Part shown: piece by piece, positions 52,373 to 64,000 of the stretch
How the letters are laid out: each line of letters starts with the position of its first letter
Position numbering within the stretch: the stretch's first letter is position 1
NCBI RefSeq assembly: GCF_009695775.1
Contig: NZ_VUNG01000002.1
Location: forward strand, 62,001-126,000
DNA: 64,000 bases
Source of the DNA: Hallella mizrahii
GTDB taxonomy: Bacteria; Bacteroidota; Bacteroidia; Bacteroidales; Bacteroidaceae
Reading direction: 5' to 3'
The notes under the pieces: model-generated
Told to the model about the DNA's origin: nothing
What the model saw: only the letters and a program-made list of their open reading frames with translations
The model's database searches: none
Made by a program: the position numbers and the translations under genes

Positions 52373-53644
52373 TCAGTGTGTACGCCTCCACCATGCAGTC
52401 TTCTCACGGCCTTTGACAGCCACGCTGTTCAGACTCATATCAGATATGGTGATACCACTGAAGGTCTTCACAGGAATAGAGTAAGCAGAATAATAGATAT
52501 TAGTAAATACCGAATCTGTAGCCTGCTTATACTTCACCACATTGTCCAGTGCCGAATGGAAATCGCTCTTCAGATTGGCATTTTGACAAACATGATCGAC
52601 ATAGCTGCCCATGTCGTAGAAGAGATGATTGTTGAAGCCGTCGAGCACCTGTACACTGTCACGCAGACTGTCAGCCAAGGTATAATGACTGTTGATCTCT
52701 TTCATCACCGTGGCCAACTGCTCAAGATTGCGGCAGTCGATGGCCGACAAGGCACCGCCGGGAATGATATATTTTGTATTGTTGCCGTAGTAGATTCTGT
52801 AATTAGAGTAGAAGGAATGGAAGCTGTTGATGATCCCTTCATAGCCTGGTGTGCTCTTGGCCAGATTGCTCCACAACTCCCGGTAAGGCATCCCCATCGC
52901 CATCACCTCGCTGGTGGAGGCAATCAGATAGTTGGTGGCATCCTTGAGCATATAGGCTGTCTCGACGTTGGCCATATAGCAGTCGTCAAAAAGGATGTAT
53001 TGCATCTTCATCCCAGCCTGCTGAATGGCATCAGCCAGGTCGGTGATGTTAAAAGCATAGTTCATATCACTCACGCTGCCAAAGAAGCGCGTCTGAGAAT
53101 AGATCGGCAGGACACCGTCGGCAACAGCTTTGTTGCCCTTTGCGGCAGCAGAGCCATAAGCCTTGGCGTTAAAAGGATAGTTGTTCCAATCTTCTTTGAA
53201 CGTCCAACCCGAGCCATGACCTCCGATGATCATCGCATAGTTGAGGGCGTAGGCATTAGCCTTGACATCATTGAGAATCTGAAGCATGCCCTGTGTCGTA
53301 TCATACTCGTTGCCCGTATATTCCTTAATCGTATGATGCTCAATCTGCCCATTCTCATAGGTGATCTCATAGAGCGATGAGGACTGTGATGACTTGGAGA
53401 GGAAGACCAGCACGCGACCGTTCATGCCTTTCTCATCGACGATGGCACTCTCAATGCTGTCGAGGTTCTCCTTCAACTCGTTATAGAGTCCCACACCCGA
53501 CTGCGAGCCGGACCAAGGCATAAAGATGAGAATCGTCTGCTTGTTGATCGTGTTCACGTCCACGCTGTCGTCACTGCATGAGGTCAGCACCAAAGAGAGC
53601 ATACTGACACAAGCAAACAAAAAAAGAAAGATACGGTGCTTCAT
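52373..53644 (-). CDS. Clostripain-type (C11) cysteine peptidase lipoprotein
   Basis: 423 residues; lipobox VLTS-C23 followed by SDDS, an acidic start typical of surface-exported lipoproteins. The C11 dyad is visible: His143 in IIGGHGSGW and Cys222 in ILFDDCYMANVETAY. C11 peptidases cleave after Arg or Lys and mature by self-cleavage. It is upstream of, and possibly co-transcribed with, the B12-type uptake genes (46-bp gap). Confidence 0.92.
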   Translation of the reverse strand: MKHRIFLFLFACVSMLSLVLTSCSDDSVDVNTINKQTILIFMPWSGSQSGVGLYNELKENLDSIESAIVDEKGMNGRVLVFLSKSSQSSSLYEITYENGQIEHHTIKEYTGNEYDTTQGMLQILNDVKANAYALNYAMIIGGHGSGWTFKEDWNNYPFNAKAYGSAAAKGNKAVADGVLPIYSQTRFFGSVSDMNYAFNITDLADAIQQAGMKMQYILFDDCYMANVETAYMLKDATNYLIASTSEVMAMGMPYRELWSNLAKSTPGYEGIINSFHSFYSNYRIYYGNNTKYIIPGGALSAIDCRNLEQLATVMKEINSHYTLADSLRDSVQVLDGFNNHLFYDMGSYVDHVCQNANLKSDFHSALDNVVKYKQATDSVFTNIYYSAYSIPVKTFSGITISDMSLNSVAVKGREKTAWWRRTH

Positions 53645-53656
53645 ATACGATTTACT

Positions 53657-53687
53657 AAAAACTCCCCCGCCCTATAAAGGGAGGGGG
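53657..53687 (-). terminator. Rho-independent terminator after valS
   Basis: On the minus strand CCCCCTCCCT pairs with AGGGCGGGGG (one mismatch, 53687-53664), followed by T-rich sequence (complement of 53657-53661). It separates valS from the clostripain gene, whose own promoter is therefore expected in this short gap but is not clear. Confidence 0.75.
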
Positions 53688-53707
53688 ATGAAAAAAGAGA
53701 TGATAAC

Positions 53708-56404
<2,697 letters not shown>

Positions 56405-56444
56405 GTATTCTTATCTTTTATACCTTATTTTATAATTAATGCTG

Positions 56445-56452
56445 CAAAAGTA
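56445..56452 (-). promoter_or_regulatory. -7 box for valS
   Basis: TACTTTTG on the minus strand, 40 bp before the valS start. The mazG -7 box is only 23 bp away on the other strand, so the divergent promoters overlap. Confidence 0.55.
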
Positions 56453-56474
56453 CGAAAAATCCCCCGAAAATCAG

Positions 56475-56482
56475 TAACTTTG
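56475..56482 (+). promoter_or_regulatory. -7 box for mazG
   Basis: TAACTTTG, 19 bp before the GTG start of mazG. Confidence 0.55.
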
Positions 56483-56501
56483 CATCAAAAAGATAAACGA
56501 A

Positions 56502-57416
56502 GTGCATACACGCGAAGAAAAATTGAGAGCTTTCGGGCGATTGCTCGATGTGCAGCACCGCCTGCGCAAGGAATGTCCCTGGGACAAGAAGCAAACCATG
56601 GAGAGCCTCCGACCCAACACCATCGAAGAGGTTTTTGAGCTCGCCGACGCTCTGATGCGCCGCGATTACCACGAGGTGATGAAGGAGCTGGGCGATGTCA
56701 TGGAGCATGTCGTCTTCTATGCGCTCATCGGCGACGAGGCCGGGGAGTTCGACATGGCGGACGTCTGCAACCGCGAGGCCGACAAGCTGATGTTCCGTCA
56801 TCCCTTCATCGACTGGAACAACTCCCAAGGCGACTGGACGATCGACAACGAGCCGTTCTCGGTGTCGGCGACAGACATGACCATCAACGCCAAGGGACAA
56901 GTGGTCTACAAAGACAGCGAGGCCGACGGCAGCCAGGATACCGACAAGCCCCAGACGGCAGCCGGCGTGGAACAGACGTGGGAACAGATCAAGCAACGTG
57001 AGCGCGACGGCAACACCAGCGTACTCAGCGGTGTGCCCTCTGCCCTGCCCTCGCTCATCAAGGCTTACCGCATCCAGGACAAAGCACGCAACGTGGGCTT
57101 TGACTGGCAGAAAAAAGAAGATGTCTGGGACAAGGTGAAAGAGGAGATGGGAGAACTGGAGACGGAACTGAAGAAGGAGGACAAGGAAAACTCCACCAAG
57201 GAGCTAGGCGACTTCCTTTTCAGCGTCATCAATGCCGCACGCCTCTATCATCTCAACCCCGACAACGCACTGGAGCACACCAACCGCAAGTTCATCTCAC
57301 GCTTCGGATATATCGAACAGAAAGCCAAAGAGCAGGGTAAGAGCCTCAAGGACATGACGCTCGGCGAGATGGATGCCTTGTGGAACGAGGCCAAAAGCGT
57401 ACTGAAAGACGAGTGA
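56502..57416 (+). CDS. mazG: MazG nucleoside triphosphate pyrophosphohydrolase
   Basis: 304 residues from a GTG at 56502. The N-terminal MazG domain has CPWDKKQTMESLRPNTIEEVFELADA and the metal-binding acidic helix region; the C-terminal domain repeats the fold (EEMGELETELKKEDKEN, KELGDFLFSVINAARL). A 30-40-residue polar insert (about 115-155) makes it longer than the E. coli enzyme (263). It cleaves NTPs to NMP and PPi and cleans the nucleotide pool. Confidence 0.93.
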   Translation: MHTREEKLRAFGRLLDVQHRLRKECPWDKKQTMESLRPNTIEEVFELADALMRRDYHEVMKELGDVMEHVVFYALIGDEAGEFDMADVCNREADKLMFRHPFIDWNNSQGDWTIDNEPFSVSATDMTINAKGQVVYKDSEADGSQDTDKPQTAAGVEQTWEQIKQRERDGNTSVLSGVPSALPSLIKAYRIQDKARNVGFDWQKKEDVWDKVKEEMGELETELKKEDKENSTKELGDFLFSVINAARLYHLNPDNALEHTNRKFISRFGYIEQKAKEQGKSLKDMTLGEMDALWNEAKSVLKDE

Positions 57417-57490
57417 TACTGTTGCTCGAAACGGGCACTGGGTCTTTCAAGCAGAATGTTGATTATCGAACCCCATAAAACTAAAGCAAA

Positions 57491-58057
57491 ATGAAGAAAA
57501 TCACATTGATATGCCTTGCCGCCCTGGTCACGGCATTTGCCATGACGGGCTGCAAAGGAAAGAGCACAAAGACAACAACTGGAAGCAAAGACTCGGTAAA
57601 GGCTGAAACCACTTCCGACTCCACCATCTATGGCGTTTGTGGCGATGGCACTTCCATGAACGTCGTGCAGTTGGTCACCGACGCGGGCGACAGCATTGAA
57701 TTTGAGTTGCCACAGACCGACGACGGCACGGAAGCAGTGCTCGGCGGACTGCTTGCCGGTGACCGTCTGGCTGTCATCGCCGGTGGTACAATGGACGGCA
57801 TGAGGGTGGCCAAGAAGGTCATCAACCTCACCACACTGCAAGGTAAGTGGACAAGTCTCGACAAGAACTTCGAGATCCTTGAGGGCGGAACGGTGAAGTC
57901 AAACGTACAGGCAGAAAAGAATCCCTGGACCAGCTGGAAGATCCTCAACGGACAGCTGATACTCAACACCGACACCTTCAACATCGACCGGCTGGGCGGT
58001 GACTCGCTCTATCTCGAGAACCGTCAGGGCATCTTTGTCTACACACGACAGAAATAA
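57491..58057 (+). CDS. Lipoprotein of unknown function
   Basis: 188 residues; lipobox AMTG-C21, then a Lys/Thr/Ser-rich linker to about 43. The rest is beta-rich (TIYGVCGDGTSMNVVQLVTDAGDSIEFEL, GGLLAGDRLAVIAGG, LQGKWTSLDKNFEILEGGTVKSN), with the last third lipocalin-like (WKILNGQLILNTDTF). The RNase Z gene starts right after its stop with no spacer, suggesting coupled translation. I do not recognise the family with confidence. Confidence 0.75.
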   Translation: MKKITLICLAALVTAFAMTGCKGKSTKTTTGSKDSVKAETTSDSTIYGVCGDGTSMNVVQLVTDAGDSIEFELPQTDDGTEAVLGGLLAGDRLAVIAGGTMDGMRVAKKVINLTTLQGKWTSLDKNFEILEGGTVKSNVQAEKNPWTSWKILNGQLILNTDTFNIDRLGGDSLYLENRQGIFVYTRQK

Positions 58058-58984
58058 ATGGAGCCTTTCCTCATACATATCTTAGGCTGTGGCAGTGCCC
58101 TGCCCACACTCCGGCACAGCGCTTCCTCGCAAGTCATCGAACTGCGGGGCAAGCTCTTCATGATCGACTGTGGCGAGGGCACGCAACTGCAAATGCGGAA
58201 ATACCATATCAGCTTCACCAAGATACAGACGGTGTTTATCTCGCATCTCCATGGCGACCACTGCTTCGGACTGATAGGCCTCATCTCCACCATGGGCATG
58301 CTGGGGCGTACCGCACCGCTGCACATCTACGCGCCGAAAGAGACGGGACCGCTGCTTGACATGCAACTGAAAATGTTCTGTACGGGACTGGAATTCAACG
58401 TGGTCTTTCACGCCGTTGACACAAAGAGACATCAAGTCATTTATGAAGACCGAAGTCTCACCGTGGAGTCGCTGCCCTTGCAGCATCGGGTGCCCTGCAA
58501 TGGCTTTCTCTTCCGCGAGAAAGCTACCCTGCCCCACATACGCCGCGACATGATCGACTGCTACGAGATACCGGTGTCACAGATCAACAATATCAAACTC
58601 GGTGCTGACTGGACAACCGAGGACGGCGAGGTCATCCCCAACAGTCGTCTGGTCACTCCTGCCGACAAAAGCCGCAGCTATGCTTATTGCTGCGACACCC
58701 GTTTCATCCCTTCGCTCCATCAGCTCATCGAAGGCGTCGATGTGCTCTATCACGACTCCACATACGACAAAAGCATGGAAGAGCGGGCTGCTCTCTACAA
58801 CCACTCTACGTCAACGCAAGCCGCAATGGTGGCTAAAGAGGCGCACGCCGGACAACTGCTGTTGGGACATTTCAGCGCACGATATGATAACGAGGAGGGT
58901 ATACTCAACGAGGCAAAGGAGATCTTTCCCAATACACAACTGACAGACGAGGGCATGACGTTCCCTATCTTAGCAAAGAAATAG
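58058..58984 (+). CDS. rnz: Ribonuclease Z
   Basis: 308 residues of the metallo-beta-lactamase fold. The zinc motif HLHGDH is at 63-68, with CGEGTQLQ before it, the later DCYEIP and HDSTYDKS segments, and a terminal LLGHFSARY. It cuts tRNA precursors at the 3' end. Since tRNA-Ser here encodes its CCA, RNase Z would matter for tRNAs lacking it. The start directly abuts the previous stop. Confidence 0.95.
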   Translation: MEPFLIHILGCGSALPTLRHSASSQVIELRGKLFMIDCGEGTQLQMRKYHISFTKIQTVFISHLHGDHCFGLIGLISTMGMLGRTAPLHIYAPKETGPLLDMQLKMFCTGLEFNVVFHAVDTKRHQVIYEDRSLTVESLPLQHRVPCNGFLFREKATLPHIRRDMIDCYEIPVSQINNIKLGADWTTEDGEVIPNSRLVTPADKSRSYAYCCDTRFIPSLHQLIEGVDVLYHDSTYDKSMEERAALYNHSTSTQAAMVAKEAHAGQLLLGHFSARYDNEEGILNEAKEIFPNTQLTDEGMTFPILAKK

Positions 58985-59009
58985 ACAAAGCAATCACAAA
59001 AACAGCAAC

Positions 59010-59786
59010 ATGGCAAAAATGGGTAAATGGATAGGTGGCTTTCTCGGCTTGATCACTGCCGGACCTCTCGGTGCGTTGGCGGGGTTCGTCTTAGGTGCCA
59101 TCTTTGATTCAAGCGTAGATGCTGTCAACGCCAACGGCGGCGAGGCTTATGCGCAACAGCATGTCTACGAGGGCGAGCGCAATACGTTCCGCTTCTCCCT
59201 GCTCGTGCTGGCTTCCTATATCATCAAGGCAGACGGCAAAGTGATGCATTCCGAAATGAATGTGGTGCGCAACTGGTTGAGGGTCAACTTTGGCGAGGTA
59301 GCCGTGGAGGAAGGCGAGAGCATCTTGCTGAAACTCTTCGAGCAGCAGAGGCGACTTGGTGCTGAGGAGTACCGAAGTGCCGTCATCAGCAGTTGTCACC
59401 AGCTCCGGCAGAACATGCTCTATGAGCAGCGACTGCAACTGCTCAACTTCCTGGCGATGATCGCGCAGGCCGATGGTGTGGTGACTCCGCAAGAGGTCAG
59501 CGCGCTGAAGGAGTGTGCGGTAGGACTGGGACTGAGCGAGGCTGACGTAGACGCCATGCTCAACCTGAAAGACGCTGGCACGAGTCTCGACGCTGCCTAT
59601 AAGGTCTTGGGCGTGGCACCGACGGCTACAGACGACGAGGTGAAGGCTGCTTACCGACAACTGGCCTTGAAAAACCACCCCGACCGTGTGGCGACGCTCG
59701 GTGAGGATGTCAGAAAAGCAGCAGAGAAGAAGTTCCAGGAGATCAACGCGGCCAAGGAAACCATTTGGAAAGCAAGAGGGTTGTAA
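59010..59786 (+). CDS. TerB-DnaJ membrane-associated co-chaperone (DjlA-like)
   Basis: 258 residues. A Gly-rich membrane-insertion segment (about 8-31, WIGGFLGLITAGPLGALAGF), a TerB-type helical domain (about 60-160) and a C-terminal J domain (about 195-258) with HPD at 223-225. The order TM-TerB-DnaJ is that of DjlA, a DnaK co-chaperone at the inner membrane. It follows rnz by 25 bp. A short hairpin follows. Confidence 0.92.
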   Translation: MAKMGKWIGGFLGLITAGPLGALAGFVLGAIFDSSVDAVNANGGEAYAQQHVYEGERNTFRFSLLVLASYIIKADGKVMHSEMNVVRNWLRVNFGEVAVEEGESILLKLFEQQRRLGAEEYRSAVISSCHQLRQNMLYEQRLQLLNFLAMIAQADGVVTPQEVSALKECAVGLGLSEADVDAMLNLKDAGTSLDAAYKVLGVAPTATDDEVKAAYRQLALKNHPDRVATLGEDVRKAAEKKFQEINAAKETIWKARGL

Positions 59787-59792
59787 AAGTAA

Positions 59793-59820
59793 GCTCTCTC
59801 TAACTCTCCCAAGGGAGAGC
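59793..59820 (+). terminator. Short hairpin after the DjlA-like gene
   Basis: CTCTCCC (59804-59810) / GGGAGAG (59813-59819) with a 2-base loop, or the alternative GCTCTC/GAGAGC. No T-run. The remaining gap to 60143 holds direct repeats of GTCTC and a CTTGCAAAGGCGC/ACGCAAAGAG stretch, but no gene or promoter I can support. Confidence 0.45.
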
Positions 59821-60143
59821 ATGGCGATACCAATACTGCATGTTGTGACATCAGAAAATTAAGATTTAAGACCTCTCTGTGTCTCCGTGTACTCAGTATG
59901 AGATAGAGACAAGCCTTTGTGAGAGAAGAGTTCTGCGTTATCTGTTATCTGCGAGAAAATAAAAAGGCTTGCATCTGTGAGGAAAGTCTCACATATATCA
60001 CATTAAAGTCTCTGATATCTCTTGCAAAGGCGCAAAAAACGCAAAGAGACCTACGGTGGTGCTCTACCTTGCTTTCTCACCGCGTCAGCATGTTTTCAAG
60101 CGAGGAACGAGCATGGCATTCTCGGTCTTTGTCAAAAAAACAC

Positions 60144-62947
60144 CTACTTTTTCTTCGGGTTCTTGCTGAAGTGATACACGATATGCGCCATGACATAATG
60201 CGGCAAAGACCGGTTCCACATTTCGGTGCGCCCCTGAGCATTGACCTCATATTGAGTTGATGTGATCTGTTGCAAGAGGTCGAATGCCTCGATTCGTGCG
60301 ATGAGTTTACCCTTAAAGAACGGCTGACTGACTGAGGCGTTCAGGATGAAGTCGTCAGTATTCAGATTCCGGCTACCATATCCACGTCGTGAGTACATGG
60401 TTCCATCAGCGGAAACAGTCATGTTCAGTGTCGGGATAGTGTAACGGGCTGAGAATCCATACTGGAAATCTGTAGCATTCAGCGTCTCGAAGTCGTACAT
60501 CTTTCCCTCGCTGTGCCGCCATCGTATGTCGCCCGTAGCACGTACATTCAGTGAGCCCCTGTTATATTGTAGGTAAGCACCATCATGCAGTGTCAAGGTG
60601 TTGACTACGTTTTTATCACTCGCTGTCATACCCGATAGCATGGCATAGTCAACGTCGTGGTTCAGGAAGGCATCAGCATTGGCCTGCCACGTCCAATAAC
60701 GTTTTTTGTCTATGGCGCGTGTGATGTCGAACCTGGCATTCAGCCTGTATGCTCCTGTAACGTTCACGGGCTGATAAGTATAAACGCCGGTAGCCGCATT
60801 ATAGGTTACTGACTGAGCCGTCTGCCGGTGATAGATGTCTGCTGATGCTCCCGCATGCCATTGTTGTTGGTTGGCTCCTTTATTATAAAAGTCCACGGCA
60901 AAATTAGAGGTGATGATGCTTTTGAGGTCTGGATTTCCCAACTTTACGACGAGTGGCTGGCTGTCGTCGCGGTAAGTGATACAGTCGGACAGACTGGCAC
61001 CTGTGCGCTGGTGGTTTGCTTTTGCCCTAAAATCATGTTTGCCGTCTTTTGACACGTGCCTGAAGGAAGCATTGGCATTGACAAAGAACGTGTTTTGTGT
61101 GGCGAGCGTGTCAAGCCTGCCCCGCTGATAGTTGAGAGATTCATGACGTACGGGCAAGCTGATGCCTACGGTCCAGGGCTGATAGCTGATGGCAAACGGA
61201 TTGTCCGGCGCAATTTTGTATTCTGCTTTGCCCGACAATGTGAGGCCGATAATGTTACCTATTGCTTTCGTTTTGCTGTCGTACGAATTGTTAAAGTCAG
61301 TAACGGCTCTCAGCGCATCCACCTGAGATGACAGAGTCAGCGTATCGGGATGGTACAGATAGTCGTGGACTTTCGTTTGGGTCAGATACAGGGTTTCGTT
61401 CAACTGCATGTCCACACCGCTAAACAACTTAGTATTATAATTCAATGAAGCATACCCCAATGATGTGCGGTTGCTAATGTCATTCAAATTGTGCAATTTT
61501 GTTTGCTGACGACCAGCGTATTGCGTCGTATTATAGCTTTGAGCTGATTTGGAATCATCCTCCGTGTGTTCTGCCTTGATATAGAAGCCAAGATATTTCT
61601 GCTTTTTCCCGATGTTGAATGCGCCTGTAGCCTCTATGTTCCCACTCCACGTCTCCCCTTCCCCGAAGCTGTGGGTGCGCTGTGATGCGGTCAGGGTGTC
61701 AGAGAATTGGTCAAACGCAGCGTTGAGCCGGTTATGAGATTTGGTATATGTGAAATCTGATGCAATATTTAGATAGAGCGGTTTGTTTAATGAAAGCTCA
61801 TCGTGAGCGTTCCATTGGTGGTTCCCGGTACTGTTGAAACTTGTTGTCAGAGAAACAGGAGTTTCTCCTTGCAAGAATTGTTCGTAGCGGCTTCTTGACT
61901 CGCTGACATCTGTTGTTGAGGTGTAGGATGCCGTCAGGTTATTCTTCACTGTTCCTTTTTTGTTCTGGTAGTCCATTTCTCCCGCGGCGCTTCTGGTTGT
62001 AACCAGATTTTTAGGCATTGTGGCAGGAGTCCAGTTGTTGGATTGTCCGATATGGCGTGTCTCGTTCACGTTGTTAAGATTTCCCAGCATCGTGAAGCGA
62101 TACCGGTCAGTAAAACTGAGAAGAAAAGCTCTGCCAAGCCATCGCTCATTGTTCCTGCGGCTCCTTCCACATTGGCGATGTATCCGTGCTGATATTCCCG
62201 TTTCAAGTTCACATCCATAACGAGTTTTTTCGGCTCTACATCATAACCCAAGGCCATACTCTTGTCAGTCTGCTTGTTATAGACCTTGACATGTTTTACT
62301 GTAAAATATGGCAGGTTCTCCATCAGCACCTTCTTATTGCCACGCATGAACGAGCGTGAGCCAAGCAACAACTCGTCCACCTTCCTGCCGTTCACGAATA
62401 TCTCTCCTGCTTCGTTCATTTTCACACCCGGCATCTGCCGGATAAGGTCATTGAGCATAGACCCTTGCGGCAGTTTAAACGCCGTGGCGTCATAGACGAT
62501 AGTGTCGCCCCGATAGAACATTTTTATCCGGGTGGCCTTCACCTCCACCTCATTCAGGTTCGTCTCTCTCATCTTACGCATCTCCAGCGTCGGCACCTCC
62601 ACCTTAGCCTGAGTACCGATGCTTATCCGCTGCCAGACATCTTCATATCCTTTCAAACGGGCGTGCAGCAACAGTTCACTCTCACCGGTCTTGACTTTCG
62701 CCGAATATACAGCGGACAGTGGTTTCCCGTTTCGTTGGTAATAGATGGTCCGATAGCAGGAATCCACCAACACGCTGCTGTCGGGCCTGCATATCGACAC
62801 CATCGCTTCGACGAGAGGAGTTTTCAGAAAAGCATCCTTTACGTCACTTGTGATAGTTATTTCTCCCTGTGGCTGTGCCCAAGTAACGAAAGCATGACAA
62901 AGGAGAACAAATATCAAGACACTCTTATGAAGTAATGATCTTGTCAT
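60144..62947 (-). pseudogene. Frameshifted outer-membrane beta-barrel (TonB-receptor-like) gene
   Basis: Two minus-strand frames together make one protein of about 930 residues. The 5' part (62947 to about 62150) has a signal peptide, a carboxypeptidase-regulatory-like domain and a plug-like region (GDTIVYDATAFKLPQGSM, LNDLIRQMPGVKMNEAGEIFVNGRK). The 3' part continues the barrel (from LGNLNNVNETRHIGQSN) to the C-terminus. Frames switch near 62148-62153; one missing A would restore NERWLGRAFLLSFTDRYRF. It lacks a clear TonB box. Either a recent pseudogene or a sequencing error. Confidence 0.85.
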
Positions 62948-63051
62948 ATTTACTTTCTTTTGAATTTAAAATCTTGTTGTATTTAATATGAATTTATTAT
63001 ACTACTCCCTTCTAGAAACGTTCTCATAAGATCCAGTTTATGGGACAGGAG

Positions 63052-63082
63052 CAAAGATAAAGAAAAAAATACAGCAAAACAA
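63052..63082 (-). promoter_or_regulatory. Promoter of the outer-membrane barrel gene
   Basis: Minus strand TTG (63082-63080), 20-bp spacer, TATCTTTG (63059-63052). The leader would be about 100 nt. Confidence 0.7.
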
Positions 63083-63170
63083 GGATATTTAGTTAAATTA
63101 CAAGAGAATCATGTTTTTCCGTAACTATCAGCGAATATATTTCACACAGAGTCTCTGAGACGCAGACGTA

Positions 63171-63314
63171 TCAACCAAATATAAAAGTAATCAGATCAAT
63201 CTTACGTTCTTCACTAATAGTTCTTAACGTCTCTTTCAGCCTCTTAACAATAGACTCAGCTCTTTCCAGATGGTCAGCCCTCAAATGAAAATCTGAAAAA
63301 TGAATTATTCTCAT
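63171..63314 (-). pseudogene. Truncated calcineurin-like metallophosphoesterase gene (first 47 codons)
   Basis: ATG at 63314 opens MRIIHFSDFHLRADHLERA, with the first metal motif DxH (Asp8, His10), then a charged helix (AESIVKRLKETLRTISEERKIDL). The usual next strand and GDxxD motif should follow after IDLI, but the frame runs ITFIFG and stops at 63171. No continuation is found in any frame downstream. This is the N-terminal stub of a phosphoesterase gene. Confidence 0.7.
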
Positions 63315-63410
63315 AATATATATATGTCGTTTATCAATTCATATTCAAGGATTATCCTACATATAGGGGGGGATAGTACATTATGAAATTTGCACTTATT
63401 TGATTATTTA

Positions 63411-64000
63411 TTATGTGCTAAGCACCACCCACATTCCATCATTGTCCTTTCCTTCATGTTTCAGGATGCCGTTCTTTTGCATTGCAGAAAGGTCGCGTTC
63501 GACGGTGCGCTGGCTCACCGACAAAGTCTCCGACATTTGTTTGCCGGTGATTGTCGGAGATTTTTTGATGAGATTGAGGATTTTCTGCTGACGCTCAGTG
63601 AGTTTCGTCTCCGACATGTCTCCGTCATGGTCTCCGACATTCGGGGTGTCGAAGGTGGCATAAATGATGGTCTGAAATTGGGTTGGAGTGGACTTGAACT
63701 TGGGTTTTAGCTCATCCTTATAACCTTCCAAGGCTTTGGTCTCATTACAGATGCGTGTGAGTCCGCTGCCTCGTTTCTCCATATAGTCAAGTTGAGCCAT
63801 TACGTTTGCAAGTATGGGATTGCGCCTTTCAGAAGACACATCTTTGATGTCCAAATCCTGTATCAGTAAACCATTATACATTCCGCCTGGGGATGTGACA
63901 GTGAGACGGTCATCGTATATATCAAGATGTACTTCGCCACCCATTACAGTATAATCGCGATGGATGAAATGGTTTATCATTGCTTCAAGAACTGCACGTT
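63411..64000 (-). CDS. AlbA_2/RecG-C-type ATP-binding regulator, 5' end outside window
   Basis: The frame is open through the window edge (64000), so the N-terminal AlbA_2 part is missing. The visible part begins RAVLEAMINHFIHRDY and contains the HATPase_c_4-like region (LDIYDDRLTVTSPGGM, QDLDIKDVSSERRNPILANVMAQLDYMEKRGSGLTRI). A variable linker and a C-terminal winged helix follow (LTERQQKILNLIKKSPTITGKQMSETLSVSQRTVERDLSAMQKNGIL). Such proteins are common putative transcription regulators in accessory regions. Confidence 0.85.
   Translation of the reverse strand, partial: RAVLEAMINHFIHRDYTVMGGEVHLDIYDDRLTVTSPGGMYNGLLIQDLDIKDVSSERRNPILANVMAQLDYMEKRGSGLTRICNETKALEGYKDELKPKFKSTPTQFQTIIYATFDTPNVGDHDGDMSETKLTERQQKILNLIKKSPTITGKQMSETLSVSQRTVERDLSAMQKNGILKHEGKDNDGMWVVLST

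Noticed and set aside
52327..53707. Cobalamin riboswitch upstream of the B12-type genes
   Set aside because: The gaps (46 and 63 bp) are too short and show no B12-box-like core; the second gap is explained by the valS terminator.
62140..62160. Programmed ribosomal frameshift in the outer-membrane gene
   Set aside because: No slippery heptamer or downstream pseudoknot is apparent, and such shifting is not known for this family.

Overview
This window looks like chromosome of a Bacteroidetes bacterium, most likely Prevotellaceae (Prevotella/Segatella type). The evidence is: many TAnnTTTG -7 boxes, several with a TTTG/TTG box 19-21 bp upstream (the Bacteroidetes sigma-ABfr promoter); a fused lpxC-fabZ gene; zinc-free L31 type B; many lipoproteins whose mature ends begin C(S/D)DD; a carboxynorspermidine decarboxylase; an HU/SPOR membrane protein; and a Por-secretion-type C-terminal tail. 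Species cannot be fixed from sequence alone. I see no rRNA, CRISPR array, transposase, integrase or phage module; there is one tRNA gene.

Layout. 0-3.7 kb: an Rpn-family nuclease cut by the window edge, rpmE2 with its own leader and terminator, an exported DNA/RNA endonuclease lipoprotein, a MITE-like inverted-repeat element, and a pair of small lipoproteins. 3.9-9.4 kb: peroxidase plus thioredoxin reductase, tRNA-Ser(CGA), a DUF488 protein, a Crp/Fnr regulator, a SLC13-type carboxylate transporter and a DUF1573 protein. 9.5-14 kb: an FHA/zinc-ribbon protein with an HU-TM-SPOR protein, then rfbC, ugd and a lipoprotein. 14.1-20.3 kb: hisH-hisA-hisF-hisIE, ftsE, lysC, lysA. 20.3-28.2 kb: two glycosyltransferase-like genes, class III fructose bisphosphatase, prs, nspC and a DUF5715 candidate peptidase. 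28.3-35.2 kb: phoH, purC, ubiE, aroE, purM, prfA, pyrF. 35.4-44.3 kb: lpxD, lpxC-fabZ, lpxA, miaA, a class A penicillin-binding protein and a PIF1-like helicase. 44.4-47.8 kb (minus strand): an envelope module of secretion-tail protein, L,D-transpeptidase, ECF sigma factor, anti-sigma-like protein and Spy-like protein.

47.9-49.6 kb is 1.7 kb of non-coding, heavily palindromic DNA. It holds two related elements bounded by inverted GC-rich repeats, an inner element with its own terminal inverted repeats, an expanding array of about 26-bp units, and outer 32-bp direct repeats. This is the least ordinary DNA in the window. 49.7-56.4 kb (minus): cobalamin adenosyltransferase, a BtuC/FecCD-type permease and its binding lipoprotein, a clostripain-type protease, and valS. 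56.5-59.8 kb: mazG, a lipoprotein, RNase Z and a TerB-DnaJ protein. 60.1-64 kb looks worn: a frameshifted outer-membrane barrel gene, a 47-codon stub of a metallophosphoesterase gene, and an AlbA_2/RecG-C-type ATP-binding regulator cut by the window edge.

Most of the window is core metabolism (purine, pyrimidine, histidine, lysine/DAP, lipid A, peptidoglycan, B12). The main leads are the nested repeat region, a possible leader-peptide/hairpin control of miaA, three genes whose promoters predict leaderless or nearly leaderless mRNAs, and the HU-TM-SPOR/FHA pair as a possible nucleoid-to-septum link.
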